A DNA stretch of 7,824 nt, taken from positions 1 to 7,824 of the forward strand of contig JAHEDF010000167.1 in NCBI GenBank assembly GCA_024641365.1, given 5' to 3'. The notes beneath the pieces were generated by a model. That model saw nothing but the letters and a program-made list of their open reading frames with translations. It searched no databases and was not told the DNA's origin. Position numbers and translations under genes: made by a program. Positions 1 to 7,132 of the stretch are shown here, piece after piece (position 1 is the stretch's first letter; every line of letters begins with the position of its first letter). This stretch comes from Planctomycetota bacterium. GTDB lineage: Bacteria; Planctomycetota; UBA11346.

Positions 1-25
1 TAACAGTAGCTCTACGTTGTTGCTC

Positions 26-826
26 ATGCCGTTTTCAGCTAATTACCACACGCATACCTATCGCTGTGAGCACGCGAGTGGCGATTGTGTTGATTATGCA
101 CTCGAAGCCGTACAGGCAGGTATTAACGTACTTGGCTTTTCGGATCATACGCCATTACCTGATGGTAAATGGAAAGAAATGCGCATGTCATTACCGCAAT
201 TAGATGATTATGAAGCGGCAGTAGCAGATGCGAGGATTGCAGAGCCAACGTTGCAAATATTAATCGGTCTCGAATGCGAATACAGTGCACAATATCACAA
301 TTGGTATAAAGAAGAAATATTAGGACGACGTGGCTATGATTACCTCATTGCGGGGTGTCATTTTACTCCGTTTGGAAATCGTTGGTTGCCATCTTTTGGT
401 CAATTGCAGTCGGCAGAGCGGTTGCGCGCTTACACAAAATATGTGATTGAGACAATGGAATCTGGTTTGTTCGCTTTTATTACCCATCCAGATATTATTG
501 GCTGTTCATGGACACATTGGAATGATGATTTGTCCGCTTGCGCGAGGGATATTTGTTCAGCTGCTGTTAATTTAAATATTCCACTCGAATTAAATAGCTA
601 CGGTTTTAGAAAACCATGGGTTAATGGCTCACAAGGCCAACGACCAGCGTATCCCTGGGAACCATTTTGGGCCGTTGCAGCAGAACATGCGGTCGAAGTC
701 GTATTAAGTAGTGATGCCCATCGGCCATGTGATGTTGCCGCGGGTTATGATGAAGTTGCTATTATTCGCGATCAATTCGGACTTAAAGAAGCTGATTTAA
801 CTTATTTAGGTGTTGGTAAAACCTAA
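26..826 (+). CDS. PHP-family phosphoesterase, histidinol-phosphatase-like
   Basis: This is a 266-residue protein of the PHP (polymerase and histidinol phosphatase) metal-dependent phosphoesterase superfamily. The PHP metal ligands appear in the expected order: HTH (His8, His10) near the N-terminus, SDH (Asp40, His41), Glu83 in GLECEY, His112 in AGCHF, His154 in THPD, and Asp230/His232 in SSDAH. Length and motif order match HisK/HisJ-type histidinol phosphatases, which convert L-histidinol phosphate to histidinol in the cytoplasm. No other his gene is in view, so another phosphate-ester substrate is possible. I chose the ATG at 26 because it puts the HTH motif at residue 8, as usual in the family. 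The frame is open to the left edge and two TTG codons lie at 17 and 20, so a longer N-terminus cannot be excluded. No clear ribosome binding site is visible. It converges on argS. Confidence is high for the fold and moderate for the substrate. Confidence 0.85.
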   Translation: MPFSANYHTHTYRCEHASGDCVDYALEAVQAGINVLGFSDHTPLPDGKWKEMRMSLPQLDDYEAAVADARIAEPTLQILIGLECEYSAQYHNWYKEEILGRRGYDYLIAGCHFTPFGNRWLPSFGQLQSAERLRAYTKYVIETMESGLFAFITHPDIIGCSWTHWNDDLSACARDICSAAVNLNIPLELNSYGFRKPWVNGSQGQRPAYPWEPFWAVAAEHAVEVVLSSDAHRPCDVAAGYDEVAIIRDQFGLKEADLTYLGVGKT

Positions 827-846
827 AATATTTATTACCTATTTTA
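824..846. terminator. AT-only palindrome covering both convergent stop codons (possible weak bidirectional terminator)
   Basis: TAAAATA at 824-830 is the exact reverse complement of TATTTTA at 840-846, with a 9-base loop. The arms contain the stop codons of the PHP gene (824-826) and of argS (844-846, TAA on the - strand). The symmetry and the convergent position suggest a bidirectional transcription end. The stem is only seven A-T pairs and has no GC clamp, so it would be weak, and AT-rich sequence makes a chance match plausible. Confidence 0.25.
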
Positions 847-2604
847 CATCCGCTCTGGCGCTTTGAGTCCCATTAATCGAAGTCCTTCACCCAAACTGCT
901 ACGCGCAGCGCGCACCAATGCTAAACGTGTTGCAGAAATTAATGCATCTGCGCACAGCACGCGTGCATCGTGATCATGATTACCAGCCGTTAACCACGAG
1001 GCGACTTCGCTAGCGAGAGCTAATAATCCTGTAGCCAAAGCGCTTGGTTCGTCGCTTTCAACGGCTTTATCTAGAGCAGAGCGTAAGCGGGCGATTGCCA
1101 GCAATACAGATTTTTCATCTGCTCGTGTCAATGATGCCCAATTTGCTTGCGGTGGTTGTGGATGCGCTTCTGCAAATTTCCGCTCAATCGAACATAAACG
1201 GGCATGAGCAAATTGCAGATAAGGGCCAGTTTCTCCATCGAATCGCAAGGCTTCTTCAAATTTAAATTTCACATCACCTGTGCGACCATTTTTTAAATCG
1301 TTAAATACGACAGCGCCAACACCCACTGCATCTGCGATGCGTGACTGTTCTTCACCAGTTATTTCTGGATTTTTTTCTGCGACGACGGCACGTGCACGTT
1401 CAATGGCTTCTTCCAGGACTTCGCGCAACAACATTAATTTACCACCACGAGTTCGTCCTTTAGCCCAGGCATTTTCTTCATCATTCCAAATTAATACTAC
1501 ACCGAAACCTATATGCCGCAGACGATCAGCATAGGGGCGTTGTAATAATTTCGCGCATGCAAACCATTCTTTAAAATGTAAAGATTGGCCTAAATCAACG
1601 ACATATAAAGAACGATCGAATTTAAATTCGGCAAAGCGATCATCACAAGCCGCTAAATCACGCGTGGCATATAGCGTACCACCATCGGCCCGTTTTAATA
1701 ACATCGGTTTTTTAAAGCCCCGGGCTAATAAATCGACAACGGTTGCACCTTGATCGATTTTTGTCAGGCCTTTGCTTTCAAGCTCTGCTAATACCGGTCC
1801 CATTTTATCTTCATAATAGGCTTCGCCTTTCCATGAATCAAAAGTAACGCCAAGCATATTATAAACCCGCTCAAATTCTTTTAAGCTCGCGTCTTTAAAT
1901 ATTTGCCACAATGAGCGCGCTTCTTCGTCACCGTCCTCTAATTTTTTTGACCACGTGCGCGCTTCTTCTTCAACCGCCTTATCTTCTTTAGCGGCATTTG
2001 AAATGCGCACATATAAATCGTTTAAAAAAGTGACGCGATCTGGGGCAGTATTCAGTTGATCTAATGATAGATTTTCGCGCTTCCACCCAGCGATAAGGCG
2101 ACCAAAGGCAGTGCCCCAATCGCCAAGGAAATTAATTCGTGTGACCTGCCAATCGGCAGCCGCATACAGATTTGCTAAAGCATTACCAATCATTGTGGAG
2201 CGAATATGATGAAAGGCGAGGTGCTTGGCGATATTGGGACTGCTAAAATCAATACAGACTTTTTTACCAGCCCCGGTTTTAGATCTGAGCGCAGCAGTTG
2301 GCGATGCTATTAACGAAGGCAAGAGGACGCTTGCCACACCGGTGGTGCTAAAAGTCATATTTAAAAATGGCCCCGCCGCGACAGCGTTCACGCCGAGATC
2401 ATGTTGCGAGACCAATGTCGCTAATTCAGTTGCCAATGCTGGAGGTGGAATACCACGGGCCTTTGCCAATTGAAAACAAGGAATTGCAACATCAGCGGCT
2501 ACGCCCTTAGCAGGCGGCATAATTAATTGCGCAACAGTTGCGTCATCAACTGAGAGATGGGCGGCTATAACGTGAGCAATTGGCGCAGTCAGCAAATCAA
2601 GCAT
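844..2604 (-). CDS. argS: Arginyl-tRNA synthetase with an altered HIGH motif
   Basis: This cytoplasmic class I synthetase charges tRNA-Arg with arginine, using ATP. At 586 residues it has the usual length. The N-terminal Add-1-like domain covers about 1-90. The catalytic core starts at about 117 with the ArgRS signature SSPNIAK (121-127) and continues through IRST (134-137) and GDWGT (161-165). The equivalent of KMSKS is KGRTRGGK (382-389), a type common in ArgRS. The C-terminal DALR anticodon-binding domain includes GPYLQFAHARLCSIERK (460-476), and the protein ends in GLKAPERM, typical of the family. The odd point is that the usual HVGH/HIGH at 130-133 reads AFHH, with the spacing to flanking motifs unchanged. 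The ATG at 2604 has AGGA (2610-2613 on +) five bases upstream. It is the last gene of a - strand series, 99 bases after the FHA-RDD gene. Identity is very secure. Confidence 0.97.
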   Translation of the reverse strand: MLDLLTAPIAHVIAAHLSVDDATVAQLIMPPAKGVAADVAIPCFQLAKARGIPPPALATELATLVSQHDLGVNAVAAGPFLNMTFSTTGVASVLLPSLIASPTAALRSKTGAGKKVCIDFSSPNIAKHLAFHHIRSTMIGNALANLYAAADWQVTRINFLGDWGTAFGRLIAGWKRENLSLDQLNTAPDRVTFLNDLYVRISNAAKEDKAVEEEARTWSKKLEDGDEEARSLWQIFKDASLKEFERVYNMLGVTFDSWKGEAYYEDKMGPVLAELESKGLTKIDQGATVVDLLARGFKKPMLLKRADGGTLYATRDLAACDDRFAEFKFDRSLYVVDLGQSLHFKEWFACAKLLQRPYADRLRHIGFGVVLIWNDEENAWAKGRTRGGKLMLLREVLEEAIERARAVVAEKNPEITGEEQSRIADAVGVGAVVFNDLKNGRTGDVKFKFEEALRFDGETGPYLQFAHARLCSIERKFAEAHPQPPQANWASLTRADEKSVLLAIARLRSALDKAVESDEPSALATGLLALASEVASWLTAGNHDHDARVLCADALISATRLALVRAARSSLGEGLRLMGLKAPERM

Positions 2605-2609
2605 GGTTG

Positions 2610-2613
2610 TCCT
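2610..2613 (-). promoter_or_regulatory. Ribosome binding site of argS
   Basis: AGGA on the - strand lies five bases before the ATG at 2602-2604 and supports that start. The 99-base gap to the FHA-RDD gene shows no convincing -35/-10 pair, so read-through from upstream is possible. The only other structure is a short GC-rich match (GCGCCA at 2624-2629 against TGGCGC at 2664-2669), too weak to call. Confidence 0.6.
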
Positions 2614-2703
2614 ACAGGTGAGGGCGCCAGCTTGGTATTACAGTAACGGTCGCAAGGGGGAGGTGGCGCTCTGTTAGCCGCGTATCACTGAAAAGCAGGC
2701 TAT

Positions 2704-3966
2704 TTAAGCTGATGCTTGGATCTTTTGACGTACCTCGCAGCCACTCAATAGATCGTGTAAACCACGTGAATTAGTCGCAAAAGTGAGTGGAAAGAATGGC
2801 AAGAAAATGAGCAACAAAATCCAACGAATAAAAGATCTACTCCAGGATAGATGAATTCCCGTAGATCGCTCAACAATTACTAAGCCCATTTTCTTGTGCC
2901 ATAACGGCGCTCCACTCACAACGGTTGCGCCAATGGCATAAATCAGCACGGTGAGAATAATAATTAATACCGCTATCGTCATACTTACAAAAATAGTTAA
3001 GAAAGGCTGTTGATCGCGCGACTTGGCCAGTGATTGAATTAAATAAGTTGCGCGTTCAATGCCGCCGGGACGAAAGACTGATACTATTATTTCTGAGGTT
3101 TGGGATTCAGGAGATGGAGTTGAAGTGAGTCGTGGTAGCCCGTGTTCAATAGTAACGCCAGCCTGTTTCAATGCCCACGTATAGCCACCAATCAAAATGG
3201 GGCTGACTAATAGCATAATTAACGCGCCCATGGTGAGGACATCTAAAACGCCACCCATAACTCTTTTTTTTAATGGTGCCGATTCAGCATGTTCGCCGAG
3301 TGGAAAATCTGGTTGCAGTGCGACATTACCAGACTTTGGAGTAAATTCGGCTGGCATTAAAGTAGATGTATAATCGTTGCGCGGTTTGTGCGCATTATCT
3401 TTTTTTTCCGACTCAATCGGAACTTTTTTGCCGTCTTTAGTTGCCAAAGCTCCAGTGCCTGGTTTATTATCTTCTGATGGTCGCAACGCATCTGAACTAA
3501 CATCGCTATTAATATCGGTGCTGATGTAGGTATCGTTGAGACTTGTTGTTACTCTTTTTTTATGTTCTCGCGGTGCTGGCGGTTTGTCTGTGAGTGGTAT
3601 TTCAAGCGGCTCCATTGATTCCGTGTCTGATGGATCAATGTGGCGATCTGTTTGCGGCAGCATTTCACTCTTCGATGCTTGCTGCGTCGAGTCGAGTAAA
3701 ACGGTAAAAATACAAGGGCCGCAAATTACGGTTTGCCCATTTTTTATTTGATGTTTACCGGAAATACGTTCACCATTAATCAGGACTCCATTGGTGCTGC
3801 CCAAATCTTCAATATAGACTTCTGTTCCTGCGTGGTGCAGACGTGCGTGATGTCGACTAAGTCGCGGATCATCAATACGCAGAGAACAATCCCGTCCACG
3901 GCCTAGAATATGCGTTCCGGTCGGCACGGATAAATTTACATTTTGTCCGGTCAGATGGACATGCAT
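2704..3966 (-). CDS. FHA domain protein with C-terminal RDD membrane domain
   Basis: This is a predicted inner-membrane protein with an N-terminal phosphothreonine-binding domain. With the ATG at 3966 it has 420 residues. The FHA domain covers about 5-92, with its conserved Gly22-Arg23, Ser37-Arg38-His39 and Thr58-Asn59-Gly60. A polar, Ser/Thr- and Lys-rich linker of about 140 residues follows. The RDD domain has Arg235 and Asp242 at its start, hydrophobic segments near 241-264, 321-352 and 379-398, and Asp405 in GLHDLLSG near the end. FHA domains bind phosphothreonine peptides, usually products of Hanks-type kinases. RDD proteins are poorly defined and some have been linked to ion transport. 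No kinase lies in the window. A TTG at 4014 in the same frame would add 16 residues and overlap the yggU-like stop by 10 bases. I preferred ATG, although neither start has a good ribosome binding site. Domain calls are firm; function is unknown. Confidence 0.88.
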   Translation of the reverse strand: MHVHLTGQNVNLSVPTGTHILGRGRDCSLRIDDPRLSRHHARLHHAGTEVYIEDLGSTNGVLINGERISGKHQIKNGQTVICGPCIFTVLLDSTQQASKSEMLPQTDRHIDPSDTESMEPLEIPLTDKPPAPREHKKRVTTSLNDTYISTDINSDVSSDALRPSEDNKPGTGALATKDGKKVPIESEKKDNAHKPRNDYTSTLMPAEFTPKSGNVALQPDFPLGEHAESAPLKKRVMGGVLDVLTMGALIMLLVSPILIGGYTWALKQAGVTIEHGLPRLTSTPSPESQTSEIIVSVFRPGGIERATYLIQSLAKSRDQQPFLTIFVSMTIAVLIIILTVLIYAIGATVVSGAPLWHKKMGLVIVERSTGIHLSWSRSFIRWILLLIFLPFFPLTFATNSRGLHDLLSGCEVRQKIQASA

Positions 3967-4004
3967 GTTGAGAGTAATAGTGAATATTTCAGGTTTGTCA
4001 CCGA

Positions 4005-4292
4005 TTACTTCCAAGCAGGTAGCTTGGAAAGGGCTCTGACTCGTACCGTTTTTGTCGCCTGATGGTGCCCAGCAATGAGTTCTATGGCATCAGTTTGTAG
4101 GTATTCTTTCAATATTGAGATAACCGCTTTATTGGCGAGCCCATCAACTGGTGGTGCGGTAACAGCAATTTTCAAACGATCGCCTAAAGGACCGATTATG
4201 TGATTGCGACGTGCCTGTGGCACTACTTTTAATCGTATCACCAGATCATCGCCGTGTTGTGATGCGTATGGTGGGAGCTGTGGCATGGTCAT
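4005..4292 (-). CDS. yggU: DUF167/UPF0235 (YggU) family protein
   Basis: This small protein of 95 residues matches the DUF167 family across its whole length. It has LKVVPQARRNHIIG (21-34), GDRLKIAVTAPPVDGLANKA (37-56), and then the helix and strand ISILKEYL and KTVRVRAL that normally follow. APPVDGxAN is the family hallmark. Members are small cytoplasmic alpha/beta proteins without an established biochemical role. Two ATG codons lie at the 5' end (4292 and 4286, giving M-T-M). The first is used here and either is possible. It is the first gene of a - strand series with the FHA-RDD gene and probably argS. The next gene starts either 38 bases after this stop or overlaps it, which fits co-transcription. 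It is divergent from the PgeF-like gene, with 38 bases between the starts. In other bacteria, relatives of yggU and pgeF occur in yggS/yggT (ylm) neighbourhoods, though neither yggS nor yggT is seen here. Confidence 0.9.
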   Translation of the reverse strand: MTMPQLPPYASQHGDDLVIRLKVVPQARRNHIIGPLGDRLKIAVTAPPVDGLANKAVISILKEYLQTDAIELIAGHHQATKTVRVRALSKLPAWK

Positions 4293-4330
4293 TATTGAAC
4301 TCGGCTTCGACTCTTCAGCATGAGCTGACT

Positions 4331-5011
4331 ATGACAATCCCGAATTGCGATTCAGGACCCTTGCAATGGCAATTAAGTACACAGTTACAGATTGCCTATT
4401 CAACAGCGGCTGACGGTGATCAGCGAAAAGAGTCATTGCGATATGCGTGGTTAGCAAATTTGACAAAACACCGATGCGTAATTCCTAAGCAAATTCACGG
4501 ATCGCTAATTGTTGATGCTGATGATAACGAACGTTTAGCGCACGCTGATGGCGTGATAACTAAACGCAGTGATTTAGTAATTGGCGTATTTGGCGCTGAC
4601 TGTCCTGGATTAATTATAGATGCTGGTGATGTCATAGGAGCGGCGCATTGTGGGTGGCGAGGGGTCGCTGCGGGAATTGTTAATAAATTAATTAAGGCGC
4701 TAGGCGCTGAATCCCAAAATAATATTTCTTCGTGGCATGCATTAATTGGCCCAGGAATTAGCGCCAGTCGCTATGAAGTTGACGAACCGGTATTACGCGC
4801 GCGCGAATGGCCATCGTTGGCCGTGCAAGCAACAACGCCTGGACATGCCACTTTAGATATTACACACACGATTGCTTACGATGTTCAGCAGGCCGGTTTA
4901 ATAAATATTCAGCACACCGGTATTTGTACGGCAAACGATACACGTTTATGGAGTTTTCGTCATCAAGGACCTGGATTAGTGCAGGCTTTAGTCGCTTGGC
5001 GAAATAACTAA
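4331..5011 (+). CDS. pgeF: YfiH/PgeF family (laccase-domain, DUF152) protein
   Basis: This is a 226-residue protein of the family annotated as polyphenol oxidase, laccase-domain or purine nucleoside phosphorylase. E. coli PgeF (YfiH) is linked to removing wrongly built peptidoglycan precursors, and other members act on purine nucleosides. The three metal/active-site residues are present: His56 in KQIHG, Cys91 in GADCPG, and His106 in AAHCGWRG. Other family marks are ADGVIT (72-77), IGPGISASRYEV (139-150) and the C-terminal LWSFRHQG (206-213). The N-terminus is short and lacks a recognisable LNL segment, and the usual Thr of TADC is Gly here. I chose the ATG at 4331, with a weak GAG six bases upstream. 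In-frame starts further upstream, beginning with a GTG at 4211, would run into the divergent yggU-like gene. The gene converges on glyS across a shared stem-loop. Family membership is secure; the substrate is not. Confidence 0.88.
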   Translation: MTIPNCDSGPLQWQLSTQLQIAYSTAADGDQRKESLRYAWLANLTKHRCVIPKQIHGSLIVDADDNERLAHADGVITKRSDLVIGVFGADCPGLIIDAGDVIGAAHCGWRGVAAGIVNKLIKALGAESQNNISSWHALIGPGISASRYEVDEPVLRAREWPSLAVQATTPGHATLDITHTIAYDVQQAGLINIQHTGICTANDTRLWSFRHQGPGLVQALVAWRNN

Positions 5012-5033
5012 TTATTTATTACGCAGCACATTT

Positions 5034-5089
5034 ATTAAAATAAAACAAACCTCAGCGTTTGTATGCAATCATTGTATACAAACGCTGAG
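5034..5089 (-). terminator. Rho-independent terminator of glyS, possibly bidirectional
   Basis: CTCAGCGTTTGTAT (5051-5064) is a perfect inverted repeat of ATACAAACGCTGAG (5076-5089). The stem extends inward by a G-U pair and three more pairs to a three-base loop at 5069-5071, giving 18 pairs in all. On the - strand the stem is followed by a T-rich run (5050 down to 5034, reading GTTTGTTTTATTTTAAT), so it is a good intrinsic terminator for glyS, whose stop is at 5097-5099. On the + strand the sequence after the stem is CTGTTCTCT, only partly T-rich, so termination of the pgeF transcript there is less certain. Confidence 0.85.
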
Positions 5090-5096
5090 CTGTTCT

Positions 5097-6860
5097 CTAA
5101 AGTGCGAGGCGATCTTTGATGGTGGCTACGACTTCAGCAATCGGTAAACGAATTTGCTGAGCGGTATCTCGGTCGCGTAGTGTCACGGTATTGTCAGTAA
5201 GCGATTCACCATCCACCGTAATGCACCACGGCGTACCAATTTCGTCGTGCTTGGCATAGCGCTTACCAATTGATGCTTTTTCATCGTATTTAGTTTGCAC
5301 GCCAGCTTTGAGCAGGGCGCTAATAATGTCACGCGCTTTTTCAGGCATGCCGTCTTTTTTAACGAGCGGCAACACGGCACATTTAATAGGTGCTAATTTA
5401 GGGTGTAATTTAAGCACGGTACGGACTTCTTTTTCACCGGTTGCGGTGGTGCGTTCTTCTTCGTGATAGGCATCAAGTAAGAAGCATAATACGCCACGCG
5501 TTGCCCCAGCGGCTGGTTCAATTACAAATGGTTTATATTTCCATGGTTTTTTATTGGTTGTCGGATCTTCTTTTTCTTGATCGACATATTGTAACGTAAC
5601 GCCGCTGTGTTTTTCGTGCTGCGATAAATCATAGTCAGTGCGACTGGCAATGCCTTCTAATTCGCCCCAACCCCAGGGATAATTGTATTCCACATCGTAG
5701 CAATCATCGGCATAGAATGCCATTTCATCACTTTCATGCTGACGGAATTTAAAATCATCCGGATAGTTGGCATAACGACGCCACCACGTAATGCGCGCCT
5801 CTTTCCAAAATGCCATCCATTCTTTTTGGGTACCGGGTTCACAGAAAAATTCCATTTCCATTTGCTCAAATTCACAGGAGCGGAAAATAAAATGTTCAAC
5901 GGTGACTTCATTGCGAAATGATTTACCCATTTGCGCAATACCGAATGGTGGCTTTAAACCTTGTGAGTCCATGACATTTTTAAATTGGACAAACATTGCC
6001 TGGGCCGTTTCAGGACGTAGGTACGCCATTGAACCAGAGGTTAAGTGCTCAATATAAAAACGAACTAAAGCGATAGGATTACCTGAATGGCAAGCTTTTG
6101 AGTAGGCAGAATTTGGTTTTGTGAGTTCCTGTGCATAAATTGGATCTAATTCTTTTTTTAGATTTTCAGAAGTAAGTTCGCCCATTAGAGCCAATTTTGT
6201 CGCAACGTCCTGCATTTGATCCACTGGGCCCAATGCCGTGCGGAACATTAAATTAAATTGTTTTTCATCAGTTAAGAATGGTGAACCAAAAGTTGGCCCA
6301 ACATAACCACGCCATGGCCATGTTTTCGTTGGTGCGCTTTCGCCTTTAGGGACGAAACCAAATTCAGTTGCGCTTAGAGCAACCAAACCATTTAAAACAT
6401 TTCCATCGCGCTCCAGCGCAATGCCATAGTCTTTTTCAATACGTTCAGCCCACTCTTTTGCTACGCCTTTATCAGCGCAGGTAATAGGCAACTTATCACC
6501 AATGGCAGGTCGAGGTGCTTTGTCTGCGCGAAATCGTTCTTTGGAAATTTTACAATCGACCAACGGATCGCTAAATCCAGCCGCATGACCCGACGCACGC
6601 CAAACATTAGGATGCATAATAATGGATGCATCAATACCGACCACATTTTCGCGGGTCGTGACAGTGTCTTTCCACCATTCATTCATCAAATTACGTTTGA
6701 GTTCGGCGCCTAAAGGGCCGTAGTCATAGGCGCTTTTCAAACCACCATAAATCTCAGACGACTGAAATACGAATCCACGTTGTTTGCACATGGCGACGAG
6801 CTTCTTCATCGCATCAGGCGGACGGAACGATTTGACGGTGGCAGGGGCAGTATCAGACAT
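5097..6860 (-). CDS. glyS: Glycyl-tRNA synthetase, single-chain alpha2 type
   Basis: This cytoplasmic class II synthetase charges tRNA-Gly with glycine. It is the homodimeric type found in eukaryotes, archaea and many bacteria, unrelated in sequence to the GlyQ/GlyS tetramer. It has 587 residues. The N-terminal family signature is RGFVFQSSEIYGG (28-40) and YDYGPLGAELKRN (45-57). The motif 1 region is MHPNVWRASGH (82-92). FNLMF is at 202-206 and YLRPETAQ at 280-287. Motif 2 is GKSFRNE (312-318) with FEQMEMEFF (331-339). Motif 3 is EPAAGATRG (448-456). The C-terminal anticodon domain covers about 487-587 and includes IGKRYAKHDEIGTPWC (531-546). About 70 residues separate FNLMF from YLRPETAQ, much more than in short bacterial homologues, so the core carries an insertion. 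In motif 3 the usual Asp before Arg455 is Thr. The ATG at 6860 has GAGG five bases upstream. A strong terminator follows. Identity is secure. Confidence 0.97.
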   Translation of the reverse strand: MSDTAPATVKSFRPPDAMKKLVAMCKQRGFVFQSSEIYGGLKSAYDYGPLGAELKRNLMNEWWKDTVTTRENVVGIDASIIMHPNVWRASGHAAGFSDPLVDCKISKERFRADKAPRPAIGDKLPITCADKGVAKEWAERIEKDYGIALERDGNVLNGLVALSATEFGFVPKGESAPTKTWPWRGYVGPTFGSPFLTDEKQFNLMFRTALGPVDQMQDVATKLALMGELTSENLKKELDPIYAQELTKPNSAYSKACHSGNPIALVRFYIEHLTSGSMAYLRPETAQAMFVQFKNVMDSQGLKPPFGIAQMGKSFRNEVTVEHFIFRSCEFEQMEMEFFCEPGTQKEWMAFWKEARITWWRRYANYPDDFKFRQHESDEMAFYADDCYDVEYNYPWGWGELEGIASRTDYDLSQHEKHSGVTLQYVDQEKEDPTTNKKPWKYKPFVIEPAAGATRGVLCFLLDAYHEEERTTATGEKEVRTVLKLHPKLAPIKCAVLPLVKKDGMPEKARDIISALLKAGVQTKYDEKASIGKRYAKHDEIGTPWCITVDGESLTDNTVTLRDRDTAQQIRLPIAEVVATIKDRLAL

Positions 6861-6865
6861 GGTAA

Positions 6866-6869
6866 CCTC
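6866..6869 (-). promoter_or_regulatory. Ribosome binding site of glyS
   Basis: GAGG on the - strand sits five bases before the ATG at 6858-6860, a near-ideal Shine-Dalgarno position, and fixes the glyS start. I looked at the ~170 bases further upstream for a T-box or other aminoacyl-tRNA leader and saw no T-box-like sequence. No -35/-10 pair was convincing. Confidence 0.7.
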
Positions 6870-7035
6870 AGAAGGTCGCGCAGGTTAGGACAGAGAACGA
6901 TGGGGCAAGGGGAAGCACCGTTTCAGCCCTCAAACAATCGATATCTCTGGTATGGAACCACGCTAATGACCGATAGGAACGTCGTTTTACCCATAAAGAC
7001 GAGCCCAAGCAGCAAATTGAATTCTAATCGTACGC

Positions 7036-7132
7036 AAACGGGAGCGTAAGTACGGGACAAAAACGGTCATCGCCACAGGAACCCGATCGTGCCGATGATG
7101 GTTGTTTGTGTCCCGTACTTGCGCCCTCGTTT
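7036..7132. repeat. Long imperfect inverted repeat forming a 97-base hairpin
   Basis: The 29-base arms 7036-7064 and 7104-7132 pair along their whole length, with two mismatches and two G-U pairs. The central block AAGTACGGGACA (7048-7059) is perfectly matched by TGTCCCGTACTT (7109-7120). Inside, TCATCG (7067-7072) can pair with CGATGA (7093-7098) and CAC (7074-7076) with GTG (7089-7091), so nearly the whole element folds into one rod. Neither end carries a T-run, so it is not a typical terminator. It may be a REP- or MITE-like element, a structured leader or small RNA, or a protein-binding site. Sequence alone does not decide between these. Confidence 0.7.

Noticed and set aside
2605..2703. 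Promoter or attenuator between the FHA-RDD gene and argS
   Set aside because: Only a six-base GC-rich match with a long loop is present, and no well-spaced -35/-10 pair could be found.
3967..4014. TTG start at 4014 for the FHA-RDD protein
   Set aside because: TTG is a weak start without a ribosome binding site here, and the FHA domain is complete from the ATG at 3966. A 10-base overlap with the yggU-like gene makes it possible, so it is kept only as an alternative.
4211..4330. GTG start at 4211 giving a 266-residue PgeF-like protein
   Set aside because: It would overlap the divergent yggU-like gene by 82 bases, and the added residues do not resemble the family N-terminus.
4796..4805. CGCGCGCGCG run
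   Set aside because: It lies inside the pgeF-like coding sequence, is explained by Arg/Ala codons, and is a single occurrence.
6861..7035. T-box or glycine riboswitch ahead of glyS
   Set aside because: No T-box sequence, specifier-loop layout or terminator/antiterminator pair was seen on the - strand of this leader.
7104..7132. Integron attC site suggested by the long hairpin
   Set aside because: The arms lack RYYYAAC/GTTRRRY ends in the required positions, and no integrase or gene cassette is nearby.
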